DNA from: Betaproteobacteria bacterium
GTDB lineage: Bacteria; Pseudomonadota; Gammaproteobacteria; Burkholderiales; SG8-39
DNA length: 64,000 bases
Assembly: GCA_016713125.1 (NCBI GenBank)
Contig: JADJPT010000012.1
Coordinates: forward strand, 73,891 to 137,890
Direction of reading: 5' to 3'
The notes under the pieces were generated by a model. The model did no database searches and was not told the origin of the DNA. It was given only the letters and a program-made list of their open reading frames with translations. Shown in pieces: positions 36,201 to 46,170 of the stretch. Made by a program: the position numbers and the translations under genes. Position 1 is the stretch's first letter; every line of letters starts with the position of its first letter.

Positions 36201-37295
36201 CTCGACCGACAGGCGCAGGGTGGCGGGCTGCTGGGCGGCGCCGCCCGTGGTGCGGAACCCCAGTTCGCGCGAACCCAGTTCGTAACCCTTGGGCGTATAG
36301 CGCCCGGACAGGCGTCCCTGCAGGTGCGCCAGCTCGAGCATGGGCAGGCCGCTGCCCAGCCTTGCGGACACGTCGGCCAGCGCCACGTCGGCGACCGCGC
36401 GGCGCAGGCGCCCCTGGAACAGCGTGAGCCACACGCGCAACGCACCCTGGCCGCCGCGCACGTCGACCGGATAGTCGACCCAGGCGCGCCACGCGGCCAG
36501 GTCGGTGTTGCCCAGCTCGGCGTAGACGCGCCCGTTCCAGGCGCGCAGTTCCTTCACGCTGTGCCCGACCCGCGCGGCGCGCAGGTCGATCGAGGAACCC
36601 AGCTCGCGCGGCGGGCGCGCCGACAGGCCGATGGCATGTTCGTCGTCGTCGTTGGCAAGGCGGAAATCGAGCGAAGTCAGGCGCAGTGGCGGGGCGCCGC
36701 GCTGCTCGTCTATCCATTCGATCTCGGCGTTGCGGATCAGGATCTCCTTCTGGCCCAGCACCCAGTCGGCCAGGCTGCCGTCGCCCTTCTCCTCGGCGAG
36801 GCGTATGCCGGCCACCGTGATACCGCCCTGCACGTCGCGACGCACCGAGAGCTTGAGGTCGTCGACTTCGAAGGAGTGCAGGCGCAGGTCCATGAACAGC
36901 AGGGAACGCCAGGAGATCACGTTGATCACGCTGGGCAGCAGCAGCGCCTCGCGGCCCTGCTTGTCGAACAGCCGCACGTTGACCAGATCGAGCTGCGGCC
37001 GCAGGCCTCGCCAGTCGGCGCTGATGGTCTCGACGGTGACCGGCAGGCCGACGGCCCTGGAGACCGTCGCCACGATGTCGTCGCGATAGCGTTCGACGTT
37101 GGGCAGCAGCCAGTAGCGCAGGCCGAGAAAGAACACCGCGATCAGGAAGAACGCGGCCCACAGAAAGACCTCGATCGAACGCAGGAAGATGCGCACGCTG
37201 GTCATGGCGTGGCGCGCGGCGAGTTCCCAGCCGCCGGGAGAGGAGCGTTCCGACACTGGGTCCGTGCCCGTGCTGGTGTCAGACCCGGTTTGCAT
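33253..37295 (-). CDS. YhdP/AsmA-like envelope protein (TIGR02099 type), one frameshift
   Basis: A very long protein (about 1347 codons over two frames). One N-terminal membrane anchor (VFLWAAFFLIAVFFLGLRYW) is followed by a long periplasmic beta-rich region with AsmA features. YhdP and relatives span the periplasm and are implicated in moving phospholipids to the outer membrane. The first frame stops at 34629 after SLSVGGVGVPGAPASPAAA. The second carries on as SLSAEFQRRREGAATVVQRT and ends in a typical family C-terminus (MKMRGPAAEVDIDGETDLA, GLLNPVAGVATMIAQRMFKN). The join lies near 34640-34690. The start could also be Met31 (37205). It is divergent from glnE. Confidence 0.85.
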
Positions 37296-37366
37296 GGTTT
37301 CATTGTAACTGCAAAGCCCGCCCCGGACACCCTCGCAAGGCCCTCTGAAGCCCGCGCCCTTCGCTC

Positions 37367-40098
37367 ATGAACACCCCCACTTCACCGCTGTCCGCGATCG
37401 CGGGCAGTTCGCGTTACGCCGCGCAACTGATGCAGGCGCGGCCGCATCTGGCCATTGAACTGGACAGCGAAGGCGGCGCGCCGTTCTCGCGCCAGGCCAT
37501 GCAGGCGGCGCTGTCGGACATGCACGGCGCCGACGAGGAAAGCGCCAAGCGCATCCTGCGCGAACTGCGCCAGCGCGTGTTCCTGCGCGTGCTGGCGCGC
37601 GACCTGGCCGGTCTCGCGCCGCTGGCCGAAGTCTGCGAGGCGATGAGCGACCTGGCCGAAACCGCGATCGCCGCCGCGCTGGACTGGGCCGAGGCCGGAC
37701 TGGCGGCCAGCTGGGGCCGGCCGCGCGACCGCGAGGGACGCGCGCTGCGCATGAGCGTGGTCGGCATGGGCAAGCTCGGCGGCCGCGAACTGAACGTGTC
37801 CTCGGACATCGACCTGGTGTTCGTCTATGCGGAGGAGGGCGAAACCGACGGCCGCGGCGCCGACCCGGACCACCCGCGCACGCTCAGCAACCACGAGTTC
37901 TTCGTGCGCCTGGGACGCAAGCTGATCGCGCTGCTGTCCGAACCCACCGGCGACGGCTATGTGTTCCGCGTCGACATGCGCCTGCGCCCCGACGGCGACA
38001 GCGGCCCGCTGGCGATCGCGCTCGATCCGCTGGAAACCTATTTCGTCGCCCACGGCCGCGAGTGGGAGCGCTACGCCTGGATCAAGGCGCGCGCGCTGCC
38101 CGGACCGGGCGAACCGGACGAGGACGAGGCGCGCCGCAGCGCGCTCGAAGCGGTGCGGCGGCCCTTCGTGTTCCGCAAGTACCTCGATTACGCCACCATC
38201 ACCGCGATGCGCCGGCTGCACGCCGAGGTGCGCCGCGAGGTGGCACGACGCGAACTGGCCGAACACATCAAGCTCGGCCCGGGCGGCATCCGCGAGATCG
38301 AGTTCGTCGCCCAGGCCCTGCAGCTGGTGCGCGGCGGCCGCGACGCCGCGCTGACCGTGCGCCCCACCTTGCAGGTGCTGGCGCGCCTGGCCGAGCGCAG
38401 GCTGCTGCCGCAGGCGGCGGCCGACGAACTCTCGGCAGCCTATGTGTTCCTGCGCAGGCTGGAACACCGCCTGCAGTATCTGGACGACGCGCAGACCCAC
38501 ACGCTGCCCGCCGACGCCGGCGACCGCGCCCTGATCGCCGCCATGCTCGGCTTTGCCGACTGGGCGGCCGCGGCGCAGGAGATCGCCGCGGTGCGCGAAA
38601 CCGTAGCGCGCCATTTCGGCGCAGTGTTCGCCGAGGCGCAGGACGAAGCCTCGGGCCTGGACGCGGTGTGGCAGGAGGATGCCGAGGCGGTCGCGCAGGT
38701 GCTGCAGGCGCACGGCTTTCGCGAACCCGCCGCCACCGCCGCGCGTGTCTCCGCCACGCGCTCCAGCCAGCGTTACGCCGCCCTGCCCGCGGACTCGCGC
38801 CAGCGCTTCGACGCGCTGGTGCCGCGCCTGGCGGCGGCGGCGGCCAGGACCGCGCAGCCCGACGCCACGCTGACGCGCGGCCTGGACCTGATCGAGGCGA
38901 TCGCGCGCCGCGCGGCCTACCTGGCCCTGCTGGCCGAGCACCGCCAGGCCCTGGAGCGGGTCGCGCGCATGATCGGCGTGTCGAGCTGGGCGGCGGAGTT
39001 CGTCACCCGCCACCCGCTGCTGCTCGACGAGCTGCTCGACGACCGCGTGCTGTACGCCGAACCCGACTGGCAGGCCTTCGCCGGCGAACTGGCCGCGCAG
39101 ACCGCGCTGTTCGCGGGCGACACCGAACGGCAGATGAACGTGCTGCGCGAAGCGCACCAGTCGCAGGTGTTCCGCCTGCTGGCGCAGGACCTGGCCGGCC
39201 TGCTGACCGTGGAGAAGCTGGCCGACCACCTGTCGCTGCTCGCCGACCTGCTGCTGGCGCGCACGCTGGACCTGTGCTGGTCGCAGCTGCGCAACCGCCA
39301 TCGCGAGGACGCGCCGCGCTTCGCCGTCATCGCCTACGGCAAGCTGGGCGGCAAGGAACTCGGCTACGCCTCCGACCTGGACATCATCTTCGTCTACGAC
39401 GACCCGCACCCGGGCGCTGCGGAAACCTACGCGCGCCTGGCGCAGCGCCTGAACAACTGGCTGACCAGCCGCACCTCCTCGGGGCAGTTGTTCGACACCG
39501 ACCTGCGCCTGCGCCCGAGCGGCGCCAGCGGGCTGCTGGTGTCCTCGATCGAGGCCTTCACGCAGTACCAGGAGAACGAAGCCTGGGTGTGGGAACACCA
39601 GGCGCTCACCCGCGCGCGCCATTGCGCGGGCGACGCGGCCGCCGGCGCGGCGTTCGAAGCGGTGCGCGAGCGCATCCTGCGCCGGCCGCGCGAGGCGGCC
39701 GCGCTGGCCGCCGAGGTGCTGGCGATGCGCGAGAAGATGCACGCCGCGCACCCCAACGCGAGCGGGCTGTTCGACGTCAAGCACGAGCGCGGCGCGATGA
39801 TCGACATCGAGTTCATCGTCCAGTACCTGGTGCTGGCGCACGCGCACCGGCACCCGCAGCTCACCGCCAACCTGGGCAACATCGCGCTGCTGAAGATGGC
39901 CGCCGAACTGGGCCTGATCGACGCCGCGCTGGCCGAGCGCGTGCGCGACGCCTATCGCGAGTTTCGCAAGCTGCAGCACGCGCTGCGCCTGGCCGGCGCG
40001 CAGTACGCGCGTGCCGCACGCCGGCGTTGAAGCGCACGCGCAGGCCACGCGCGCTGCGGGCGCAGGTGTTCGGCGCGGCCGGCGAGGCGCCGGGCTGA
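37367..40098 (+). CDS. glnE: glutamine synthetase adenylyltransferase/adenylyl-removing enzyme, C-terminus frameshifted
   Basis: A bifunctional enzyme that adds and removes AMP on glutamine synthetase in response to PII. The N-terminal AMP-removing domain has GMGKLGGRELNVSSDIDLVF (about 130-149). The C-terminal AMP-adding domain has AYGKLGGKELGYASDLDIIF (about 658-677). GRLRPDGDSG-like and RLRPSGASGLL motifs follow each. The main frame stops at 40030. The normal ending appears in two other frames: RVPHAGVEAHAQATRA and then RALRAQVFGAAGEAPG with a stop at 40098. Each switch is explained by loss of a CG pair in CGCG tracts near 40006-40011 and 40047-40053. The restored length is about 910 residues (E. 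coli 946). Confidence 0.93.
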
Positions 40099-40149
40099 GC
40101 GGCGGGAGGCGAGGCGGGGTGTGCTTGTGCGTGCGTGGCGCGTGCGCGG

Positions 40150-40938
40150 CTACGGCGCGCGCATGAACCAGATGTCGCCGTAGTGCGCGTGCGCGTTGTC
40201 GCCGGTGTTGTCGGCATCGCTCATCACGCCCACCGAGATCACGTCCCAGGCCTCTTCGCCGAAGGCCAGGCGGTAATCCTCGATCACGTTGCGGCGGAAC
40301 GATTGCCACTTGCCGATGCTGTCCTCGCCGCCGCCGGCGACGATCATCTGTATGCGGTCGGTGTGCGGATTGGGCAGCACCGTGCCCGGCGCGTGACTGT
40401 GCGACCAGACGTACATCAGCGTGGCATAGGGCAGCTCGCGGCCGGAGATGGCCTTGATCAGGCGCATCTTTGCGCGCGTGCCCACATCCAGCGACTGCGG
40501 GTCGCCGTGGAAGGTGACCACCAGGCGCGCCGGCGAATCCTCGCGGCTGGCCAGGCGCTTGTCGGCCCCGGCGACCGCGTCGTCGACGCGCCAGCGCCAT
40601 TCCACCCAGGGATGCTTGCGCAGGTCGATGCTTATGTCGCGGTACAGGCCGGAAGCCGAGGCCTCGGCCCTGGCCTCCAATGCCACGCCGTGGCCGGTGT
40701 CGACCAGCGTGTACTCGGTGCGCGGCTTCGAGGGCAGGATGATGTAGGGCTTCCAGCCCGGCGGCAGCGGACCGTCGCTGAGGCGCCGGGAGAAACGGCC
40801 GACTTCGACCAGCAGCGCCGGCTCGGCGGCGGACCCGCCGGCGGTACGCTCGGGACCGCCATCGGAACCGAGCTGCGCGCAGCCGGCGAGGGCGACGCAT
40901 ACAGTGGCCAGGACAAAAAGCTTGCGAACTGTGGGCAT
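40150..40938 (-). CDS. DUF3047 lipoprotein
   Basis: A 262-residue exported lipoprotein. The signal ends in a lipobox LAGC (Cys20). The DUF3047 core shows YTLVDTGHGVALEARAEASA, HPWVEWRWRVDDAVAGADKR, ARLVVTFHGDPQ and GTVLPNPHTDRIQMIVAGGG. The family's function is unknown; its fold is sugar-binding-like by description only. No operon partner on this strand: it is convergent with glnE and divergent from ilvE. No strong ribosome site is visible before ATG 40938. Confidence 0.82.
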   Translation of the reverse strand: MPTVRKLFVLATVCVALAGCAQLGSDGGPERTAGGSAAEPALLVEVGRFSRRLSDGPLPPGWKPYIILPSKPRTEYTLVDTGHGVALEARAEASASGLYRDISIDLRKHPWVEWRWRVDDAVAGADKRLASREDSPARLVVTFHGDPQSLDVGTRAKMRLIKAISGRELPYATLMYVWSHSHAPGTVLPNPHTDRIQMIVAGGGEDSIGKWQSFRRNVIEDYRLAFGEEAWDVISVGVMSDADNTGDNAHAHYGDIWFMRAP

Positions 40939-41004
40939 GAACGGGCGCCGTGGGACCTTGAGTTGGTTAAAATAGCATTTTCACGCTGAAACTGGAGTCA
41001 CACC

Positions 41005-41988
41005 ATGTCGATGGCCGACCGCGACGGATACATCTGGTACGACGGCAAGCTCGTTCCGTGGCGCGAGGCGACCACCCACGTCCTCACCCACTCGCTGCAC
41101 TACGGCCTCGCCGTGTTCGAGGGCGTCCGGGCCTACAACACCGTCAGCGGCACGGCGATCTTCCGCGTCGAGGAGCACACCGAGCGCCTATTCAATTCGG
41201 CGCACATCTACATGATGAAGATCCCCTACACGCGCGAGCAGATCATCGAGGCGCAGAAAGAGGTGGTGCGCGCCAACAAGCTCGAGGAATGCTACATCCG
41301 CCCGATCGCGTTCTACGGCTCCGAGAAGATGGGCGTTTCGCCCAAGGGCGCCAGGGTGCACGTGGCGATCGCCGCCTGGCCGTGGGGCGCCTACCTGGGC
41401 GCCGACGGCCTGGAGAAGGGCATCCGCGTGAAGACCTCCTCGTTCGCGCGCCACCACGTCAACGTCTCGATGTGCCGCGCCAAGTACTCCGGCACCTACG
41501 CCAACTCGATCCTGGCCAACGCCGAGGCGCTGGACAACGGCTATGACGAGGGCCTGCTGCTCGACGTCGACGGCTTCGTGGCCGAGGGTGCCGGCGAGAA
41601 CATCTTCATGGTCAAGAACGGCAGGATCTACGAACCCGAGCTGACCAGTTCGCTGATCGGCATCACGCGCGACTCGGTGATCCAGCTCGCCGCCGGGCTG
41701 GGCTACAAGGTCGAATCGCGGCGCATCACGCGCGACGACCTGTACATCGCCGACGAGCTGTTCTTCACCGGCACCGCCGCCGAAGTCACGCCGATCCGCG
41801 AAGTCGACGGCCGCATGGTGGGCGCCGGCAAGCGCGGCCCGGTCACGGCCAAGCTGCAGAAGGCCTTCTTCGACCTGGTCAAGGGCAAGAACAAGCGCCA
41901 CGCCAAGTGGCTGGCGCCGGTGGCGGCGAAGAAGGCCGCCGCCAAACGCGCGGCCAAGCCGGCCAAGCCCGCGGCGAAGAAGAAGTAG
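41005..41988 (+). CDS. ilvE: branched-chain amino acid aminotransferase with a Lys/Ala tail
   Basis: A 327-residue PLP enzyme for the last step of Leu, Ile and Val synthesis. It starts MSMADRDGYIWYDGKLVPWR. LTHSLHYGLAVFEGVRAYNT is the class IV signature region. The PLP-Lys lies in RAKYSGTYANSILANAEALD. The phosphate loop lies in SLIGITRDSVIQLA and TGTAAEVTPIREVDGR. Residues up to about 307 match the usual length; the last 20 (VAAKKAAAKRAAKPAKPAAK then KK) form a basic low-complexity tail like those of bacterial histone H1-like proteins. Such a tail is not needed for catalysis. A small zinc-finger gene follows 7 bases later. Confidence 0.93.
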   Translation: MSMADRDGYIWYDGKLVPWREATTHVLTHSLHYGLAVFEGVRAYNTVSGTAIFRVEEHTERLFNSAHIYMMKIPYTREQIIEAQKEVVRANKLEECYIRPIAFYGSEKMGVSPKGARVHVAIAAWPWGAYLGADGLEKGIRVKTSSFARHHVNVSMCRAKYSGTYANSILANAEALDNGYDEGLLLDVDGFVAEGAGENIFMVKNGRIYEPELTSSLIGITRDSVIQLAAGLGYKVESRRITRDDLYIADELFFTGTAAEVTPIREVDGRMVGAGKRGPVTAKLQKAFFDLVKGKNKRHAKWLAPVAAKKAAAKRAAKPAKPAAKKK

Positions 41989-41995
41989 GTCGGTC

Positions 41996-42193
41996 ATGGC
42001 CGACGCCGCACGCGATCCGCAGCGCATCGAGGTGACCGAGAAGGACCTGCCGGTCCACTGCCCGCCGCCCTCGGCGCCGCTGTGGGCGCGGCATCCGCGC
42101 GTGTTCCTCGATGTGACCAGCCACGGCAGCATGCGCTGCCCCTACTGCGGCACCGAGTTCGTCTACAAGGGCGCCGCGCCCAGGGGCCACTGA
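41996..42193 (+). CDS. small zinc-finger protein (zf-CHCC type)
   Basis: A 65-residue protein with Cys/His ligands HCP (about 21-23), RHPRVFLDVTSHGSMRCPYC (two Cys near 48 and 51) and GTEFVYKG. This is the zf-CHCC pattern shared with a mitochondrial complex I accessory subunit. In proteobacteria its role is not established. It starts 7 bases after the ilvE stop with GTAGGTCGG-like sequence, and is followed at 42246 by the heptosyltransferase gene. The order ilvE, zinc finger, waaF is common in betaproteobacteria. Confidence 0.85.
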   Translation: MADAARDPQRIEVTEKDLPVHCPPPSAPLWARHPRVFLDVTSHGSMRCPYCGTEFVYKGAAPRGH

Positions 42194-42245
42194 GGCAGTG
42201 CGTGGCCGCCCGGCCACGCGTGCTTCGGTTTTCCGCCCCGGCCCC

Positions 42246-43321
42246 ATGCCGCGCATGCCGCGCATCCTCGTCGTCGCGCCCAACTGGATCGGCGATGCGC
42301 TGATGGCGCAGCCGCTGCTCGCGCGCCTGCACCAGCGCCTGCCCGGCCTGAGATCGACGCGCTGGCGCCGCGCTGGGTGCAGCCGCTGCTCGAGCGCATG
42401 CCCGAGGTCGCGCAGACCATCGAGAGCCCGTTCGGCCACGGCGAGCTGCGCCTGCGCGCGCGCTGGCATCTGGGCCGCGATCTGGCGAAGCGCGGCTACG
42501 ACAAGGCCATCGTGCTGCCGAACACGCTGAAGAGCGCGCTGGTGCCCTTCTTCGCCGACATTCCGCTGCGCGCGGGCTACGTGGGCGAGTCACGCTATGG
42601 CCTGCTGAACGTGTTGCACAAGCTGCCGAAGAAGGACCCGCCGCCCATGGTCGAGCGCTACCTGGCGCTGGCCGACGTGCCGGGCGCAGCGCTGCCGCCC
42701 ATGCCGGCCACCCGGCTCGCCGCCTCGGGCGCCAATCTGGCGCGCACGCTGGCCGAGCTGTCGCTCGCGCCGCCCTCGGACGCGCGTCCGGTGGCCGCCC
42801 TGTGCCCCGGTGCCGAATACGGTCCGGCCAAGCGCTGGCCGGCCGGACACTTCGCGGCGCTCGCTGCCGATCTGGGCGAACGCGGCTATGCGGTGTGGAT
42901 CCTCGGCTCGGCCGCGGACCGCGCCATGGCGCAGGAGATCCTGGCCGCGCGCCCCGCCATCGCCGCCCACACCACCGACCTGTGCGGCCGCACCGACCTG
43001 GGCGCGGCCATCGACCTGCTGGCGGTCGCCAACGTGGTGATCAGCAACGACTCGGGCCTGATGCACGTGGCCGCGGCGCTGGACCGCCCGCTGGTGGCGC
43101 TGTTCGGCTCCTCCAGCCCCGCGCACACGCCGCCGCGGCCGCCGGAAGGCTCGCGGCGCACGCGCATCCAGTACCTGGGCCTGGACTGCAGCCCCTGTTA
43201 CGCGCGCGAGTGCCCGCTGGGGCATTTCCGCTGCATGCGCGATCTGCAGCCGCAGCGCGTACTGAGCGAGGCGCTGGCGGCGGCGGCCACGCCGCGGACA
43301 GAGGCCGGCGCAGCGGCGTGA
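42246..43321 (+). CDS. waaF: ADP-heptose:LPS heptosyltransferase II, one frameshift
   Basis: A glycosyltransferase (GT9) that adds the second heptose to the LPS inner core at the inner membrane. The first frame gives MPRMPRILVVAPNWIGDALM and AQPLLARLHQRLPGL. The second gives DALAPRWVQPLLERMPEVAQ and continues with LCPGAEYGPAKRWPAGHFA, LCGRTDLGAAIDLLAVANVV, SNDSGLMHVAAALDRPLVAL and FGSSSPAHTPP. They join if one G is added after 42350 (CCTGAGATC should read CCTGGAGATC). The restored protein has about 358 residues. The gene is needed for core LPS, so a sequence error is likelier than a real mutation. An alternative start is ATG 42255. Confidence 0.9.
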
Positions 43322-43361
43322 TAGCATCGCGCCGCTTTCGCAGCCCTCACGCAGAACTCCC

Positions 43362-43790
43362 ATGAGACAGTCTTCGTTTCCCACCCCGCAGGACGCCGAG
43401 AACGCGTTCTACGACGCGCTGGAACGCGCCGACCTCGAGGCGATGATGGCCGTATGGGCCGAGGACGAGGAGATCGTATGCGTGCATCCGGGCGGACCGC
43501 GGCTGGCCGGCCACCGCGCGGTGCGCGAGTCCTGGCGCGGCATCTTCGCCGGCGGCGGCGGCATGCAGGTGCACGTCACGCAACTGGTGGCCACCGAGGC
43601 CGTGATGCTCGCGGTGCACAGCGTGCAGGAGAACTTCGCCGTGTCCGGCGAGAAGCGCAGGATCGCGCCGGCGGTCGCCACCAACGTGTACATCAAGACC
43701 GCGGCCGGCTGGCGCATGGTGGTGCACCACGCCTCGCCCGCGCCGGGACAGGCCGATGCGCGGCCCGAAGCGCCGAAGACCCTGCATTGA
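43362..43790 (+). CDS. NTF2-like / SnoaL-fold protein
   Basis: A 142-residue single-domain protein with DAENAFYDALERADLEAMMA, VWAEDEEIVCVHPGGPRLAG, HRAVRESWRGIF and a C-terminal TNVYIKTAAGWRMVVHHASP. This is the ketosteroid-isomerase-like cone fold (DUF4440/SnoaL-3 type). Members range from enzymes to binding proteins, so no function can be given. It sits between waaF and the YheT hydrolase gene (31 bases), in the same direction. Confidence 0.8.
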   Translation: MRQSSFPTPQDAENAFYDALERADLEAMMAVWAEDEEIVCVHPGGPRLAGHRAVRESWRGIFAGGGGMQVHVTQLVATEAVMLAVHSVQENFAVSGEKRRIAPAVATNVYIKTAAGWRMVVHHASPAPGQADARPEAPKTLH

Positions 43791-43821
43791 GCGCACGGCG
43801 CCCGACCACGCAGGACCGGCG

Positions 43822-44796
43822 ATGAACGACTACCGCGCGCCGCACTGGCTGCCCGGCGGCCACGCGCAGACCATCTACGCCGCCCTCAACCGGCCGCCCA
43901 TGCCGGCCTACACACGCGAGCGCTGGGACACGCCGGACGGCGATTTCGTCGACCTCGACTGGGCGGGCCCGCGCGAAGCGCAGAACACGCTGCTGCTGTT
44001 CCACGGCCTGGAGGGCGGCTCGGGCAGCCATTACGCGCGTGCCATCGTCGCGCAGGCGGCGCAGGCCGGCTGGCGCTGCGCGGTGGCGCACTTTCGCGGC
44101 TGCTCGGGCGAACCGAACCGGCTGGCGCGCGCCTACCACTCGGGCGACGCCGAAGAGATCGACTGGATCGTGCGCCGCGTGCACGCCGCATCGGCCGCAC
44201 AGGCCTCCCGGTCCGGACTGCCGCCGCCCCGCTTGCATCTGGCCGCGGTGTCGCTGGGCGGCAACGCCACGCTCAAATGGCTGGGCGAGCGCGGCGGCGA
44301 AGCCGCCGGCCTGGTGCATCGCGCGGCGGCGATCTCCGCGCCCTTCGACCTGGCCGCCGCGGGCCGCGTGCTGGAGCGCGGCTTCAACATGGTCTACACG
44401 CGCATGTTCCTCGCCACCATGAAGCGCGCCGCGGCCGCCAAGCTGGCGCGCTTTCCGGGCATCTTCGACGCGCGCGCCATGCAGGCGGCGCGCACGCTGT
44501 ACGAGTTCGACAACGCGGTCACCGCGCCGCTGCACGGCTTTCGCGACACCGACGATTACTGGTCGCGCGCCAGCAGCTGGCCGCTGCTGGCCGGGATACG
44601 CGTGCCCACGCTGGTGCTGAACGCGCGCAACGACCCCTTCATGCCCGCGCAGTCGCTGGAACGCGCACGCGGCGCCTCTTCCGATGTGATACTCGAGTTT
44701 CCGGAGCAGGGCGGCCACGTCGGCTTCCCGTCCGGCCTGTTGCCCGGCGGCCGGCACTGGCTGGCGGCACGCCTGATGGAGTTCTACACCTCATGA
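43822..44796 (+). CDS. YheT-family alpha/beta hydrolase
   Basis: A 324-residue hydrolase starting MNDYRAPHWLPGGHAQTIYA, the characteristic YheT opening. The oxyanion region reads LLFHGLEGGSGSHYARAI; the nucleophile elbow reads AAVSLGGNATLKWLG (Ser before Leu-Gly-Gly). Asp is in NARNDPFMP and His in GGHVGFPS near the end, completing the triad. Substrates of bacterial YheT are not known; related eukaryotic ABHD1/3 proteins are lipases. Its stop overlaps the mutase start by 4 bases (ATGA). ATG 43822 is chosen because the upstream frame is low complexity. Confidence 0.87.
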   Translation: MNDYRAPHWLPGGHAQTIYAALNRPPMPAYTRERWDTPDGDFVDLDWAGPREAQNTLLLFHGLEGGSGSHYARAIVAQAAQAGWRCAVAHFRGCSGEPNRLARAYHSGDAEEIDWIVRRVHAASAAQASRSGLPPPRLHLAAVSLGGNATLKWLGERGGEAAGLVHRAAAISAPFDLAAAGRVLERGFNMVYTRMFLATMKRAAAAKLARFPGIFDARAMQAARTLYEFDNAVTAPLHGFRDTDDYWSRASSWPLLAGIRVPTLVLNARNDPFMPAQSLERARGASSDVILEFPEQGGHVGFPSGLLPGGRHWLAARLMEFYTS

Positions 44797-46170
44797 ACAG
44801 CGTCCCCGCAGAGATCTTCCGCGCCTACGACATCCGCGGCATCGTCGGCCGCACCCTGACACCGGCCGTCGTGCGCGCCATCGGCCAGGCGCTGGGCACG
44901 CTGGCGCTGGAGGCCGGCGGCCGCGCGATCGCCATCGGCCGCGACGGGCGCCTGTCGGGTCCCGAACTGTCGGCCGCGCTGGCCGAGGGCATCGCCGCCA
45001 GCGGCGCCGACGTCCTCGACGTGGGCATGGTGCCCACCCCGGTGACCTACTTCGCCGCCCACCACCTGGGTTGCGGCAGCGCCGTGATGCTGACCGGCAG
45101 CCACAATCCGCCGGACTACAACGGCATCAAGATGGTGATCGCCGGCAACACCCTGTCGGGCGAGGCCATCCAGGCGCTGCGGCAGCGCATCGAATCCGGC
45201 GCGGTGCGCAGCGGCCGGGGCAGCATCTCGCCGCGTGACGTGGCCGAGGCCTACCTGGCGCGCATCGTCGGCGACATCCGGCTGTCGCGGCCGATGAAGA
45301 TCGCCATCGACTGCGGCAACGGCGTGGCCGGCGGCCTGGCCCCGGCGCTGTTCCGGCGCCTGGGCTGCACGGTCGAGGAACTGTTCTGCGAGGTCGACGG
45401 CCGCTTTCCCAACCACCATCCGGACCCTTCGCACCCGGAGAACCTGGCCGACCTGATCGCTCGCCTGCGGACCTCGGACGCGGAGCTCGGCCTGGCCTTC
45501 GACGGCGACGGCGACCGCCTCGGCGTGGTGACCAAGGACGGGCAGATCATCTACCCGGACCGCCAGCTGATGCTCTATGCGCAGGACGTGCTGTCGCGCA
45601 ACCCCGGCGCCACCATCATCTACGACGTCAAGTCCACGCGCCTGCTCGGCCCGTGGATCGAGAAGCACGGCGGCGTGCCCATGATCTGGAAGACCGGGCA
45701 TTCGTTCATCAAGGCCCGGCTCAAGGAGACAGGCGCACCGCTGGCCGGGGAAATGTCCGGCCATACCTTCTTCAAGGAGCGCTGGTACGGCTTCGACGAC
45801 GCGCTCTATACCGGCGCGCGCCTGCTGGAGATCGTGTCGCGCGCGCCGGACGCCAATGCCGTGCTGCGCGCCCTGCCCGATGCGCCCTCGACGCCGGAAC
45901 TGAACTGGAAGCTGGCCGAAGGCGAACCGCACGCGCTGATCGAGCGGCTGCAGAAATCCGCGCCGTTCCCGAACGCCGAACGCATCCTGACCATCGACGG
46001 GGGTGCGCGCCGAATACGCGGACGGCTTCGGTCTGGCGCGCGCCTCGAACACCACCCCGGTGATCGTGCTGCGTTTCGAGGCCGACACTCGCGAGGCGCT
46101 GGCGCGCATCCAGGCGGAATTCCGCGCCGCGCTGCAGGGACTCAAGCCGGGGGCGACGCTGCCCTTCTAG
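44793..46170 (+). CDS. phosphomannomutase/phosphoglucomutase, one frameshift
   Basis: An AlgC/ManB-type alpha-D-phosphohexomutase of about 458 residues that interconverts hexose 6- and 1-phosphates for LPS and other polysaccharides. It starts MNSVPAEIFRAYDIRGIVGR. The phospho-Ser loop reads MLTGSHNPPDYNGIKMV, the metal loop AFDGDGDRLGVVTKDG and the sugar loop GEMSGHTFFKERW. Near 45999-46003 a run of five G should be four: after TIDG the other frame gives VRAEYADGFGLARASNTTPV and RFEADTREALARIQAE, ending with TAG at 46168. Start overlaps the YheT stop. Its end overlaps the convergent diiron gene, the two stops sharing CTAG. Confidence 0.92.

Noticed and set aside
37382..40900. 1172-residue open frame on the minus strand opposite glnE
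   Set aside because: Mirror frame of glnE; His/Arg/Gly-rich with no domain pattern.
40905..40921. CAGGACAAAAAG resembling the CarH/LitR half-site
   Set aside because: Lies inside the signal-peptide codons of the DUF3047 gene and is not palindromic.
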